DNA of 64,000 nucleotides from Pholiota molesta. Taxonomy: Eukaryota; Basidiomycota; Agaricomycetes; Agaricales; Strophariaceae. The first letter of the stretch is position 1. The number at the start of each line of letters is the position of its first letter. Below are positions 12,090-26,032 of the stretch, piece after piece. The position numbers were made by a program, and so were the translations under genes. The DNA lies in the NCBI GenBank assembly GCA_014925825.1, contig JACGCK010000199.1, positions 1 to 64,000 on the forward strand, read 5' to 3'. The notes beneath the pieces are model-generated. The model was not told where the DNA came from and ran no database searches. It worked only from the letters and a program-made list of their open reading frames with translations.

Positions 12090-13431
12090 AGTATGATGTA
12101 TGTTAATAGCTGCTGACCCGTGCACTATGCTATAATTTGTGAGCTCTGACGGCTACTTACGATCCGTGCTCGATTTAGCGCCCGAAGGTATATCTTTGTC
12201 TCTTCAGATCGTGGCAACCATCCCATTTTCGGAATGGAAATGCAAACATGCTCTGAATTTTACAGAGTTCGACTACGAGTATATGACTGGTATATGATGC
12301 AATTTATCCAGATCCATCCTCATCCTCGATCCGAACATTCTAGGATTTAGTTACATGTCGGGAAACCATCTTGTAGTATTTATGGAACACAATTTATTGC
12401 CCCTAAATTACTTTACTGCGGGTGGCTTGAGCGCGCTCTGACACAGTCAGCCTGTGGCGTCGCAGAATGCGTGGGAGATACAAGTGTGAATATTCAGATC
12501 GATTTAGACGCCATGAGTGAGATGTAAATACCTCGTTGAGAACGGAACACCAATTTTGGTATCTGAATGGTGACTGAATGCCAGCATCTCTCTGATTGTG
12601 GCAAACATATATTGAACAAGAAGGAGAAACTTCCGGAAGGCGCGACGACGCCAACATCTCCTATGTTCACGCCTTTGAGTCGATAGGGCACGGGTAAGCT
12701 TCTGTAAGCTTCCGTTGAGCCGCGGAATCCAGAGCGGAAAACCCATTTCCTTTGGCTCAAGATATCACTTACAGATCATGTTGTTATTGTCAGGGGAGTA
12801 TATTGTTGTTGAAGTTGGGGGCTACGTGTATATGTATGTCATTTTGCCTTTCAGTCATTCGGCTTGACGACGAAGTAAGTACCTATGCGTTTTTCGAACG
12901 CGGATATGGGAAGTTATTTCCCGAAGTAAAACTCTTTCGTAGGCAGCAGTGCGATGATACGGTTTGGTGTTTGTGGGGTGAATAATAGTCTGGTGATAAA
13001 TAAAATAAAGGCTTGATCAATGGCAATTAAATGAGTTCATCGGCAAGCATTACAAGGAGGCATATGGGTATAAATAAGTATTGCTGGAAGTTCTTATTCT
13101 CTTTCATTAATGGTAAAACATTGGAGTAGGTTAGTCTAAAACACTAACCTTCTGATTGATTAACGTAGTGGCGTGCCATTTGGTGATCCTTCGGCGCTTC
13201 AGCGCTCAGCGCTCAGCACACAATGCTTTGAGAGAACATCGCGTTCAAGTTCAGGTTCAAGTTCGGCGCGTGACCGGCGGCCTCCGAAAGAATGTGACGG
13301 CTATGTCACAAGTTCAGTCCAACTTGCTCCAAGCGACGCTCCATTTTCGCCTTTCCTCATCCGAGTCCTCAAGGCCCCGAGCCTCGATGCCAATCACGAC
13401 GCTAAGGCATTTACTTTTGCCTTGAGAAGCT
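12090..13431. other. Intergenic, holds one decayed coding fragment
   Basis: Apart from the fragment at 12560-12760 described separately, only short frames are present. The plus-strand frames at 13156-13502 overlap the start of the PX gene in other frames. Confidence 0.4.
12560..12760 (-). pseudogene. Fragment of a basidiomycete family with a GDVG...FNI block
   Basis: On the minus strand, GFPLWIPRLNGSL occurs in one frame and PYRLKGVNIGDVGVVAPSG followed by FSFLFNICLP in the next. Together they resemble the N-terminal block 'G.PL..P.P...LP..YR..G..IGDVG.....G.F.FLFNICLP' found in many mushroom proteins of unknown function. The two halves need a frame change at about 12695, and neither side continues into more conserved sequence. 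It reads as a short decayed fragment. Confidence 0.45.
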
Positions 13432-14253
13432 ATGCCGGACTCAGAACCAGATTACAGCTCCCGGCCTGCCTCCGATATGCATGGACCCGAGCGCCAGAGT
13501 GATGCGCATCCATTCGCGCATTCAACTGCTAAGCTCGAGCTCATACCAGCCTCCACGAGTGCGGACGGTATTGATGTAGAGGAAGAGGCTCGGCTCTATG
13601 ATGATCTGTGTAGGACATATGAAGACGCCACGGACAATGTGCGTATTTCTTCGTATCCTACGATTTATCTGACCTCTATAGACGCGTACTCAAACCATTT
13701 CAATCTTTAGTTCACCCGCACCAACACCCTAGCGCCGCCTAATTCCCGCCAACATAGTAAACTGACGAAACAAAAACCATCCCGCCCACTTTCCCTCCTC
13801 GCACCCGAGTCCATCTTCTCTGCCGACATCTTTCTCGCCGACAACACCAGTCCAGCCACCTCTACCTCATCCCCTCTCTTCGCGCAAGACGTGACCATCA
13901 CAGGCTGGACAACAGTAGGCGACCGTACTCGAAAGAGCGGCGCGAGTCCCGGCATACGAGGCGCCGGGGCCTACGTAGCCTACGACTGTGCGATCGTCAC
14001 TCGGGAGGGCACGACGATGCACATATTGAGGCGATACACTGCGTTTGAAGAGCTACATGAGCGGCTGAAGCGCAGCCTTCCGCCCCACCTCCTGCCATTT
14101 CTGCCTACGCTCCCGCCGAAGGCGCCGCTCGCGCGCTTCCGGCCTACATTTCTTGACGCGCGCCGTAAGCTTCTCCAGTTCTGGCTGGCGAGCATCCTGC
14201 TCCATCCTGAGATTGGCGGTCGGGAAGTGGTCAGAGACTGGGTTCTTTCTTAG
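13432..14253 (+). CDS. PX-domain protein, YPT35-like (2 exons, 249 aa)
   Basis: Exon 1 is 13432-13638 and exon 2 is 13711-14253, with an intron GTGCGT...CTTTAG in phase 0. Residues ~125-245 form a PX domain: GAYVAYDCAIVTREG, then LRRYTAFEELHERLKRS with the phosphoinositide-contacting R-R-Y, then LPPKAPLARFRPTFLDARR with the Pro-rich loop, and LQFWLASILLHPEI. PX domains bind PI3P on endosomal or vacuolar membranes; the small size and C-terminal PX resemble fungal YPT35-type proteins, which act at vacuole contact sites. The N-terminal 120 residues are low complexity. Domain identity is solid; the YPT35 assignment is inference. Confidence 0.8.
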
Positions 14254-15649
14254 CTGAAGCATTCAAAGGGTTTTGGCGCATCGTACTTTATGCTACTCGG
14301 GTTTGACAGGTGAAGTTAATCCCACTTTCGACCAATGTAAGTCAATGTTCAAAATGGGTTTCAAGTTTCGTTTAAATCTCAGTCGGAATACTGCCAGTAA
14401 CGGTGGTTGTACATATTAATCACAGTATTTTTGCTTATAGTTACAACAAGTCTCCCGTATGTTACGAAATACTTGTATCTCCTTTACTATTATCTGACGC
14501 ACTATTTATAAGGTGCATAAATGCTCTAATGTAGGCTGTTATACTTCGGCATTACTTTCGCACTTGTGAGGTCGTCCAATGACTCCAATTCAAAACATAG
14601 GAACCAGCAACTTCAAGTCATTTTCCAATGCTTCTGACTTGAATAGTGAGCGCTTGAGCCGCGATGATCGCAGTTTTGGATGTCGTTTTCAAACATAGTC
14701 TTCAGTCGATCAGCGAGTTATACCAATTAGTGAGTTTACCCTCGTTACCTTTCTCCTTGAAATCAACAAGATGTGGCTGAGGGATGGTTTTCTGCATGAG
14801 TTGCATTTTCTGTGCGTCTATTACTGTGTAAGAGTCCAAAAATAGGAACTGTTACGCGATGTGACCCTCCTGGACCCTCCTCAGATCTGCACATTCGCTT
14901 TGAGCAAAATTTCATCCTTTTGGTCGATTTTGGATTTCCAAAGCACTGGATGCACCTCCAAACATATGAGTTTGATCCTTCGTTGAAATAAATATATTGA
15001 CAGGATTTTAATAAGGCATCACACATATATAAATTCACCTTCGGCTGGCATTGAAGGCTGAAGCGCCGAAGCATATTGGCACTCATGGTAAGATCAAAAA
15101 GTCCCAGGAAGTAACATATCTCAATGGAATTTTTTAAGAAGACCAAGGGGTTTGACACAACCTCGAGCTCAGAAAGATGTTGTGACCTCACTGAGTGATA
15201 TGACTCACTGACTTGTGAACGATGTGTTTATTACTTGCCTTGAATTAGCTTCTTTTTGTTCTCTCTACTCGCCTAGGCCTCCTTTTTCCGTCTTGGTCGC
15301 TCGTCCTAGAACAGCGATTCTCATCGCTTGCTTAGGATTGGCGGAAGTCATATGGAATTTGCGTTAACTATGACCTGAATCCTTGCGATACCTACGCACG
15401 GAAGCTTTGAAAATGTCATATCGCAATTTTTGCTACAATGGAGGTACATACGGAGCCGCCCATGTACTCACGTCTCATGATTTCTTTTCTTCTGATTCAT
15501 GAGCAGATCTGCACTCAGACGTAACCAATGTAGCATCCGCCAATCGTCTTCTCCATTGAGCCAAAAAGTAGGTATAAAGGCGACCATGACTTTCATTACC
15601 TGCAACCCAATCGTTCTCAACAAAAAGCTATCATCGCCATCGGTTGAGA
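14254..15649. other. Intergenic, no supported gene
   Basis: A minus-strand frame at 14763-15191 (142 codons) has no recognisable motif and no homologous context. The last few hundred bases are the upstream region of the broken esterase. Confidence 0.4.
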
Positions 15650-17944
15650 AGAATGAATCAAATCAAAAACGGCCGTCTGTTCTCTCTGTTGCCATGTATT
15701 CTGGCACTACTTCCATTCTCTCTCGTCGCCGCGGTCTGTGTCTTCCTCCCAGCTACAGTCGACCTGGTTACTCCGTATACCAAGGCTTCTGTTGGATCCG
15801 TCACGAATAAAACCAACACCAATTTCCTTGGAATACGCTATGCCACTCACCGACCGCTGCGCTGCGCTTTGCTGCTCCTCACCCGCCAGCACACACGGCA
15901 GGCATTCAATTGCTGGCGCAGAGCCGAAAGATGTTGGGCGGCTCTTGGCGAACTCTGTGTCGCCATTCAGAATTCGACGGCAGGAGCGGAAATAGCTCCT
16001 GAAACTAGGCGGTCTGGTGGCCTGATTCGAGGCGCGCGCGGAGAATGCGACTGTCCCAGCGTTCGACGAAGATTGCCTGTTCCTCAAGTATGTTTCCCTT
16101 TTCTCCTGCTCCTTCCATCATTAACATAACCTTGTAAAAGCGTATACGTTCCGGGAGCCCCAGCCAGCATCAAAGTCTTCCTGTTGTAGTTTGGATTCAC
16201 GGGTACGCCTCCTTTTGAATTCACGCCCTCTTAATAAACTGATCTGTTTCCAGAGGTGGATATGATATGGCAGCGCGTCAGGACTCACGGAACGGATATC
16301 ACAATGGTAATGATCTTATCAGAGAGGCTAACATGGGTCGTTGTCGTCGTGATCCAGTACGATTGGTGTATTTGGGTTTGTCCGGCCAAAAGGTTAAGGA
16401 TGGAGGAGTTTTGAACGCAGGGCTTCGTACGTTCTTCAATCCACTAAGCAATAAATTCATTAATACAACTTTTATAATTTCAGTGGACCAACAGTTGCAC
16501 TACAATGGGTACAGAAAAATGTAAGCCATTCGATTGTTCAGTATGCATTGTTCATGAACGCCCTTCTCCATAGATCAAAAGTTTGGCGGAGATCCTACGA
16601 AGGTGACCATATGGGGGAATCTGCTGGGCTGGATCCGTGTTGCAACACGTTGTCGCCAACGGAGGCAACACAAAACCACCCCTGTTCCGAGCAGCATTAC
16701 GAGTTCTACTTTTTGCCTTCGCAATATAAGTTCAACGACCGTATTCCTGAAGTAAGTTATAAGAAATTATCCCATGATGACGAATGGCACTGACAATTCT
16801 TTTTATAGCTACTTTACAGTGAATCTGTATCGCAACAAAGTAAGCAGTTCATTGGATAGTCAGCACTTTCGTTAATTCTTACATCAATCCAGTTGCTCAG
16901 CCTCTGCCGATACCTTGGCATGTCTCCGGAGGTCGATGTCATATCCTGCAAGCAGCGAATGCGAATATTTGCAGCAACGCCTTCTTTGGCACCTTTGCTT
17001 TGTCCCTGTGTGGATGGAACGTTCATCACTGAGCGACCTACTCAATTGCTCAGAAAAGGAAAATGAATGGGTAAGTTGCGACTATCTTTTACTGACTGGC
17101 CAACGCTAACAAACAAAACTTGCAGGAAATCATCTACAGCGTTACCAACACCTTTGAAGGCGCCATATTCGTCGATCAACCACAGCTGACACTGTCCAGG
17201 TAGGACAGTACATCTCGGAGCTGTTCCCTAACTTGGGACCAAAGGAAATCGAGGGCGCGCAAGCTCAATATGCTGGGTTGGGATCGAACATCTCTCAGGC
17301 TGTTGCTATTATAGGTGAAGGTGAGCACCCAGTAAAGAAATAAACTATAGTAGATCGTGATTGTTAACATCATTCAACCGTTTCTAGCTATCTTGATATG
17401 CCCAACATACTTTCTTCTGCGTGCGTTTGAAGACCGTTCATACAAGGTAGCTACATGGTTGTCAAGTATGTTGAGCTGGTACTTACTGTCATTTATAGGG
17501 AGAGTTTGCAGTTCCTCCGGGCGACCATGGTGATGACACTGTATATTATTTCCCGTAAGTGTTTACACTGCGATCGATTGAACAATTCGCAAATATTTCT
17601 ACATTCAGGTCAACGAATGCAAACGGTATCCCTCCATATGGGAATCCCCAATTCGATGCCTCCTTCGCTGAATCCTATCTCAAATTCGTATTGTCCCTCG
17701 ATCCCAATGTGAAATTCGACTCGGCCGATATTACGCCTCACTGGGACGTATGGCAGGGATCCAACGAGATGCTCTTCAATCGCACGGATGCAGGTGCTCC
17801 GGATATTAGGGCGATTGCCACTTCCAGTGCGCTTTTGAAACACTGCGAGTGAGTTCTTTTGCGATATATTCTGGATAATCAAAGATTACTAACGCGGTTA
17901 TTCAAAGCTTCTGGGAGAGCGTTGGAGAACTTACTGGTCAATGA
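15650..17944 (+). pseudogene. Type-B carboxylesterase, copy 1 (broken)
   Basis: The gene is collinear with the intact copy at 20680-23107: signal-peptide exon (RLFSLLPCILALLPFSL), block TNKTNTNFLGIRYA, the oxyanion GGGY block after an intron near 16205-16254, and a C-terminal exon with NANGIPPYGNPQFDASFAES and final FWESVGELTGQ stop. The frame is lost repeatedly, with breaks near 15720-15800, 16572, 16613, 16626 and 16690. At the nucleophile elbow the GESAG motif is destroyed by one-base gaps in G runs at 16613-16617 and 16626-16628. Nearly all breaks look like loss of a single base, with few point stops. Either this is a young pseudogene or the assembly is poor here. Confidence 0.75.
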
Positions 17945-18029
17945 GTTTCGCGTGATTTATGCTAAGATGTTTAGGTATGAAACTAGGTGGACTTTGTTTA
18001 AACCTCGCCTTACCCATAGAATTTCGTTT

Positions 18030-18430
18030 GAACTACGTTTGAACATCACCTTTGTTAAACAAACCTCCTTACCCTCAGGCCTTGATTAAACAAAGTTCTT
18101 TACCAACAAGACACTGCTGATCAAACACTTGTGTTTAAACATGATTAATGGTTGTTCAATCATACAATAAATTATATTATCTACACTTGTTTAATCAAGC
18201 TACTGTTGTTTGAATGAACTTCGTTTAAATGAACAAACCTGGTTTAAATGAACAAACTTCGTTCAAACGAATGAACTTCGTTTAAATGAACAAACCTGGT
18301 TTGAACGAACAAACTTCGTTCAAACAAATGAACTTCGTTCAAACGAACGAACTTCGTTTTAAACGAACAAACTTCGTTCAAACAAACGAACTTCGTTTAA
18401 ACAATGAGCTTCGTGTTTGAATGAACGTGT
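18030..18430. repeat. Degenerate tandem array of TTCGTTYAAAC units
   Basis: Repeated short units such as GAACAAACTTCGTTCAAAC and GAATGAACTTCGTTTAAA follow one another from about 18180 to 18420, with looser copies before. The units are themselves partly palindromic (GTTTAAAC, GTTCAAAC). They occupy the left subterminal region of the inverted-repeat element, and looser related copies recur at 19540-19680. Confidence 0.7.
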
Positions 18431-18838
18431 TCACCGAGGTCGTCGTGGCCGCCCCCTACGCACCTGGATGCCCTGCGCTCGTCGCCGTCGTCATCATCTC
18501 CATTGTGCTCGCACCACCTACTGAGATGCCCAATCAGAGTGGGTGGCTCACCCCTACGCACTGACCGACCCCCCGTTGTCCTTGTCGTGCTCGGCATCAT
18601 ACTTGCTGTATGAGAGGGGGAATAGGTCAGTTAGGGACAAAGGGCAGAGGGCAGTGACGTACTTGGCGTATTGCCCACTGCTGGGGTCTTCCCTGCCTAT
18701 CCCAACTCCCATTAGGCCATGGCCTTCGATGTCGTGCACAGATGTCGTTATCGAGCACAGATGTTGCGGGTGTTGACGAGAGCAGCTGGGCGGGTATGTA
18801 GGCAGAGGTGAAGTAGGGTGTTGGCGATGCTTTGCGTC

Positions 18839-18906
18839 CGAACAATCAACAAAGAATTCAAGCTCCGCTTGCCTAAGCGGAGCTTGAATTCTTTGTTGAT
18901 TGTTCG
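18839..18906. repeat. Perfect 32-bp inverted repeat with 4-nt loop
   Basis: Bases 18839-18870 are the exact reverse complement of 18875-18906, separated by GCCT. The arm begins CGAACAATCAAC and ends CTCCGCTT. A perfect 32-bp stem with a 4-nt loop is very unlikely by chance. It lies in the GC-rich centre of the inverted-repeat element. Confidence 0.95.
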
Positions 18907-19721
18907 ACATTGAACTTCAGCGTTCTGTCATCCTACCACCACCTCACCTCCTCCACTGCCCCTTTAGCCCCTCGCCACTCGCATACGCCCATCAAGATCC
19001 GCCCTCCATAGTGATGAATGCCGGGGGATGAAGAGTTGAGGGAAGACCCGACGAGAGGGAGATCCCTAAGGTGCGTGGCCCGCCGTTTCTGCCAGCCCCC
19101 ATCTGACACTCTCCGCCTTCCAGCTCCTTGCCCCCTGCCGAGCGCGACGACGAGCATGCCTGCCTCACACCTCCCCCTCATCTTCTCTGCTGTCGCCATC
19201 ATCATTCACCACTGCCGTGCCCATCGCCATCGCCACCCACCCGCGGCTTCATGCATCGATGGAGGGCCATGACGGGCCATCCCACTCGCCATTGTCTCCC
19301 ACTGACACCGGGGGCAAACTACGGCCCAATGAACACGACAAGCAGCCTGTACATCAGCACCTGCGCCCTTCCGCGGCATTTGACATGAAAGGTGAGGTGC
19401 GCCGCCCGACAGCAGACAAAATAGCAAGCGCGAGAGCCGACATGATGCAGGGGTGAATGTAGTAGGTCTGTTAGAATAACTGTAGATTTAAATTAGTATT
19501 AAACTATGTATTTAATTTGGATACTTGAATATATAATTTGTTTAAACAAGCCTTTTTCGTTTGAACATGATTTATTAGTTTGAACAGGTTTAAACGGGTT
19601 AAACCTGTATCTAACAGCAAGAGACTGATTAAAAGAAAATTATGTTTAAACATGTTGAAACAGTGTGAACACGTACAAACGAAATTCTATGGGTAAGGCG
19701 AGGTTTAAACAAAGTCTACCT

Positions 19722-20679
19722 GGTTACGGTTTAGGTTGTTGATTTATTGATAATGATTGAGCTTGAATGAATTCCGCGTTTCGATAGTTCCGTGATCATA
19801 ATAGACGTAGATGAAAAATAGTTGCATTGGATGCATTTAGAAATAACACTCTGAATATTGGACCACCCGTTGCCAAAAACCTTTGATACGATTGACAAAT
19901 ATAGTAAGAAAAGCCATATATGGTGTTGTGGCTGTTTGCAAAGTGCAGATCTCTATTAATGGCGCAGGTTGTACATCAGGTACGTGCTTCATTGCTTTGG
20001 ATAAATCTTCGTGGTGAATAAAAGGAGAACGCTGAGCTTACACGTTATATCTATATCTTGACTTTCTCCTTGCTCTCTCCTCATTATTTTCGGTACCTAT
20101 GTCATACTGGCTAGTAGGATTGTAACCGGACTCGGAGATCTCATACATATCCACCGCGATTCCTGTACCATACGTTAATCAAGATTATTGGGAAGGAGAC
20201 CGATGATTTAGCTGTGTGGAGCAACGGGGCATAAAGCTTAACTTATCCAGCTTGTCTTGTGACGTTCGACCACACTAGCGGCTCCCGAAATAATAACCGC
20301 TCACGCGAAAGTCCTAATCCAGAGTACCTATGCACACTACTCGAGTATATGATTGTCTTGAATCATGACTGGTTTGCATAAACGTTCACAAAGAATAATT
20401 GAAAATAATGTATCTCCCAATCGGAGTTTTGACGGAAATATATACTGATGAACTTTGAGCTACTGTGCGTACAATCGCGCGACAGGTGTTGGCAACCTCA
20501 AATCGCACCTTCCAGACTAATGCGTAGACCCAATACACATATATCTCTTCTGTCGAGAAGCAAGTATAGATACGAGGCAAATTTCTCCTCCCTTGTCGAC
20601 CTTCCAACTTTTTTACCAACACAGATATCGGAACATTCTCAACCAAGATCATTCTACTAATCGTCGTCGGTCGAGAAGA
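19722..20679. other. Intergenic upstream of the intact esterase
   Basis: No gene is seen. The last 100 bases resemble the region just upstream of esterase copy 1, including the GAGAAGAATGAATCAAAT start context shared by both copies. Confidence 0.4.
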
Positions 20680-23107
<2,428 letters not shown>

Positions 23108-23351
23108 GTCTTAAAATCTGCCCGTCGATGCTACTGTTTGTGTGATCCATATAGGTGGAAAATAATTACACCGGACGCTATCTTTGAAAAAAGTAGTTCG
23201 AGATTTATAGGCGAATTTCTAAATGAGCAATGAGGAGAAAGGCTGAGGTAAAATAAGACGACTAATATAATCGAGCAGAAAAACGACATAAATCTGGTGA
23301 ACTTGGAAAAAAGAGAAACAAACGACAAAGGATTTGATACGTTGGTTGGGT

Positions 23352-26032
23352 TTAAAGAGCAATACCACAGCTGACTGCAGTGTCCGAGGTCGGATTATTT
23401 TTGTCGAGGTCCTCGATATCCGTGGTTGTGGTGAACAAATAGGAAGAAATAGAATGATCCGGTGGATTGTCAGCAACGGAACAGAGGTGCAAAGCCTCTA
23501 GAAGATCGCCGTAAGGACCTTGGGATGTTGCTTGCGCATTCGGATTGTGTTCGCGGGCAGGAGTTTTGGAGACAGTAGTATCATCAAAGTCAATGGAGGA
23601 AGATAAAGCATTCTTCTTGGCGTCCCAGTTGAGATTGATATTAGAAATACTTTCCAGTGAGTCCCGGAATGTCAAACGCGCTGGGAGCATCAGCGGTCTC
23701 AAGGCAGACATATCTGAGGTACGCCGTTCGCAGAGGTATATCACAGACGAAGGACGGCCTTCCAGAGCAATGTCCAGAGCACGAGTCGGAGCTGGAAGTG
23801 ACCCTAGAGATTTAGGACGCCGGGATGGAATATGAAACGGATTCGCGGGCGCCTGAAGCTCAGCCTGAAGCTCGTCTCGATCAGTAGAGACGCCATCCAC
23901 TGCTGCAAGTAAATTGTTGGGCCCTGGAGTAACGTCCGAGAAAAGACTAGAGTTGACCATAGATATCCAGGCCTGGACTTCGGCGCCCCGGTTGAAGAAA
24001 AACACCGACTCTGCGCGGTGGTCACATCCAGAAAGGGCTGTGGCAGCTGAGATGCGCGAGGACTCTGCTGGAGACCCGGAAATGTTCTCGGATTTCGAGA
24101 CGATCATGGCGGTATCCGTTCCACTCAAGATACCGAAATCATCGAACGATAAATCGAGCGATCGAAAGAGATCGCCATCGAGTTGAGGAATAACATTGGG
24201 AGTGGGAACGCAAAGACCCATATTGATAGAGACTGACTTCGCCGAATTCACTGGAACAGTATCCCGAGGAAGCAGAATCCGATCGGTGTTTTCGAATAAA
24301 CCAGAGCAAGACATGGGAAAAATCCCCGAGACGCGGTTGGAAGCTTCGTTGATGGCTGGGGTAAGCTTAGCACTGGCACTCCACCCTTGAATGCCTTTGC
24401 GAAAAGAATAGTAGGGGAAGGAAAAATGCTTGTACGAGTAGACATCTACGTCCCCGCTCTGGTGGGTCAGATCAACGAAGTTGGCAAAGTTGCCGTCCGC
24501 TACAACCAACGTCGATCTGTGAGTGTGCGTTTGGGGTCTACGTGCTGGCGGTCTAGGAGCGCTTTTGCTGATATCATGTTTACAGAGCGTCGAAGCAGAG
24601 ATATGAGAGACACGACAACCTCCTTCAGCTAAATAATAATAAAAATACAATATTGAGACATTCCAAAACGAAGATTTAGAGGGAACTGACTTACGAGATA
24701 CTTCAACTTCACTTGTAAGACAAGCATGGGCAGCATCGGATGTAGCGACGTCGATAGAAAGTGGAGAAGAAAGATGAGATCGTTTCAAACCCTTTGGTCG
24801 AGTCTTCCTCCCCTTCGAATGAAGACCTTCATGAGAGATGTAAGTGGAAATATCATAGATGTTCGTGGTAAGGGGACGTCCGTTCGCTAATCCCAGAATA
24901 TTGGGATCGTCATTGTGTTCGTGATGAGGCCTGAGAAGAGAATCCGTATTCTCCTCCGTCTTCCCATTTAGCGTGTAAATCGTTAGATCGTTGACATCTT
25001 CTCCAGATTGGAAGAAATCAGTGCAGTAAAACGAATCTCCGTGAGTTGAGAAAGGATCCGCCTCATCGCATGATTTGGACAAGTTGGTCCTGGAGCTTTG
25101 TTGAGAGGAAGAAATGAAAGATCTAGGAGAACCCAAAGAAGTTGTACTGGTGAAAGTAGGACTTGTCATACAAGAAGAATTGTGGCCGGGGGACCTTCTG
25201 GGGCTGGAAGGTTGGAAAACGACTGACAGAGGGGAAAGAAGCATGTGTGATGACGGAAACGAGGTGATAATAGGAAGTCCCTGAAATCCACGCCGCCGAG
25301 CCAGTTTTCCGAGATTCGGCGCAGCTGCGAATGAAGAGAAGTCGTCTTGTTCAGCGTTGGCATGTATGGGGTTGGGTGATTCGTATTGAGATTTGCCCTC
25401 ATCGTTTGGTTGGTGGTTGGTTCCGTCTTCTTGAGCAGAGTCGTAGTCAAAATCCACTTCTGCTGGGCCAGTGACGGTGATGACGGGAGTGTGCAATATT
25501 ACAGAGGGCGGAGGAGTGGAGTAGACAGAACGAGATTCCAGAGATATAGAGGCGCTGATGGTAGTGTTGTCGAGTGTACTACTCGACGATATAAATGGCA
25601 GGGACTTCGATTCTGCGATATGACGTTCGGACCACGGTTTTTCAGTGGGCGTAGCCTGTTGGCATCCATCACGGATATCTTTGACCTTGGACAAGCTATG
25701 TTCTCTATATAAAGCGTGTCTGTGTCGAGCTATTCGTGGAGCGCGAGCGAATCCAGCATTCATTCCACCTATTCCAGAGTATCAAATTCACATATTAGAG
25801 ATACAGAGACGACATTCTTACCATAATTTAGGATGTTATTTGCGCTTGCTATTCCGGGTCGTCTGGAGATAGGAGTGGTGACAGGGAGTTCCATTGCGGG
25901 TGATTTTCTGCACTTGCGGTGAAACAAGGAAACGGCCAATAGAATGAAGCTTGACATTGAGGTCCAAATGGTAGAGAGTAGGACATAGCATCTTTGATAC
26001 CATGTTTTCGTTAGAGAAGTAATGTTAGACAT
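23352..26032 (-). CDS. 853-aa Ser-rich protein with one N-terminal membrane segment, unknown function
   Basis: Exons are 26032-25822, 25768-24695 and 24628-23352; phases close to 854 codons. The first intron is GTAAGA...AATAG. The second (24694-24629, GTAAGT...TTTAG) is 66 nt long and has no stop, so its retention would only insert 22 mostly aromatic and hydrophobic residues; the splice signals favour removal. Residues ~15-37 (VLLSTIWTSMSSFILLAVSLF) form a likely membrane anchor followed by basic residues. The rest is Ser/Pro/Thr-rich with acidic patches and no recognised domain. It is separated by about 1.1 kb from the divergent gene at 27094. Confidence 0.65.

Larger units (their letters stand above)
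17985..19721. mobile_element. 1.74-kb terminal-inverted-repeat element with GTTTAAAC-rich ends
   Basis: Positions 17985-18030 match the reverse complement of 19676-19721 with one mismatch over 46 bp (starting AGGT.GACTTTGTTTAAACC). Inside the left end, 18030-18430 is an array of degenerate ~20-bp units alternating AACTTCGTTCAAAC and AACTTCGTTTAAA. The centre (about 18430-19450) is GC-rich and unlike the ends. It holds no convincing transposase; minus-strand frames at 18554-18910 and 18933-19205 show no motif. The element starts 41 bp after the stop of the broken esterase. No clean target duplication is visible. Confidence 0.7.

Noticed and set aside
14763..15191. 142-codon minus-strand frame
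   Set aside because: No motif, no splice partners and unusual composition; chance frame most likely.
18554..19205. Minus-strand frames inside the TIR element
   Set aside because: Low-complexity His/Pro/Ser content with no transposase motif; one crosses the hairpin.
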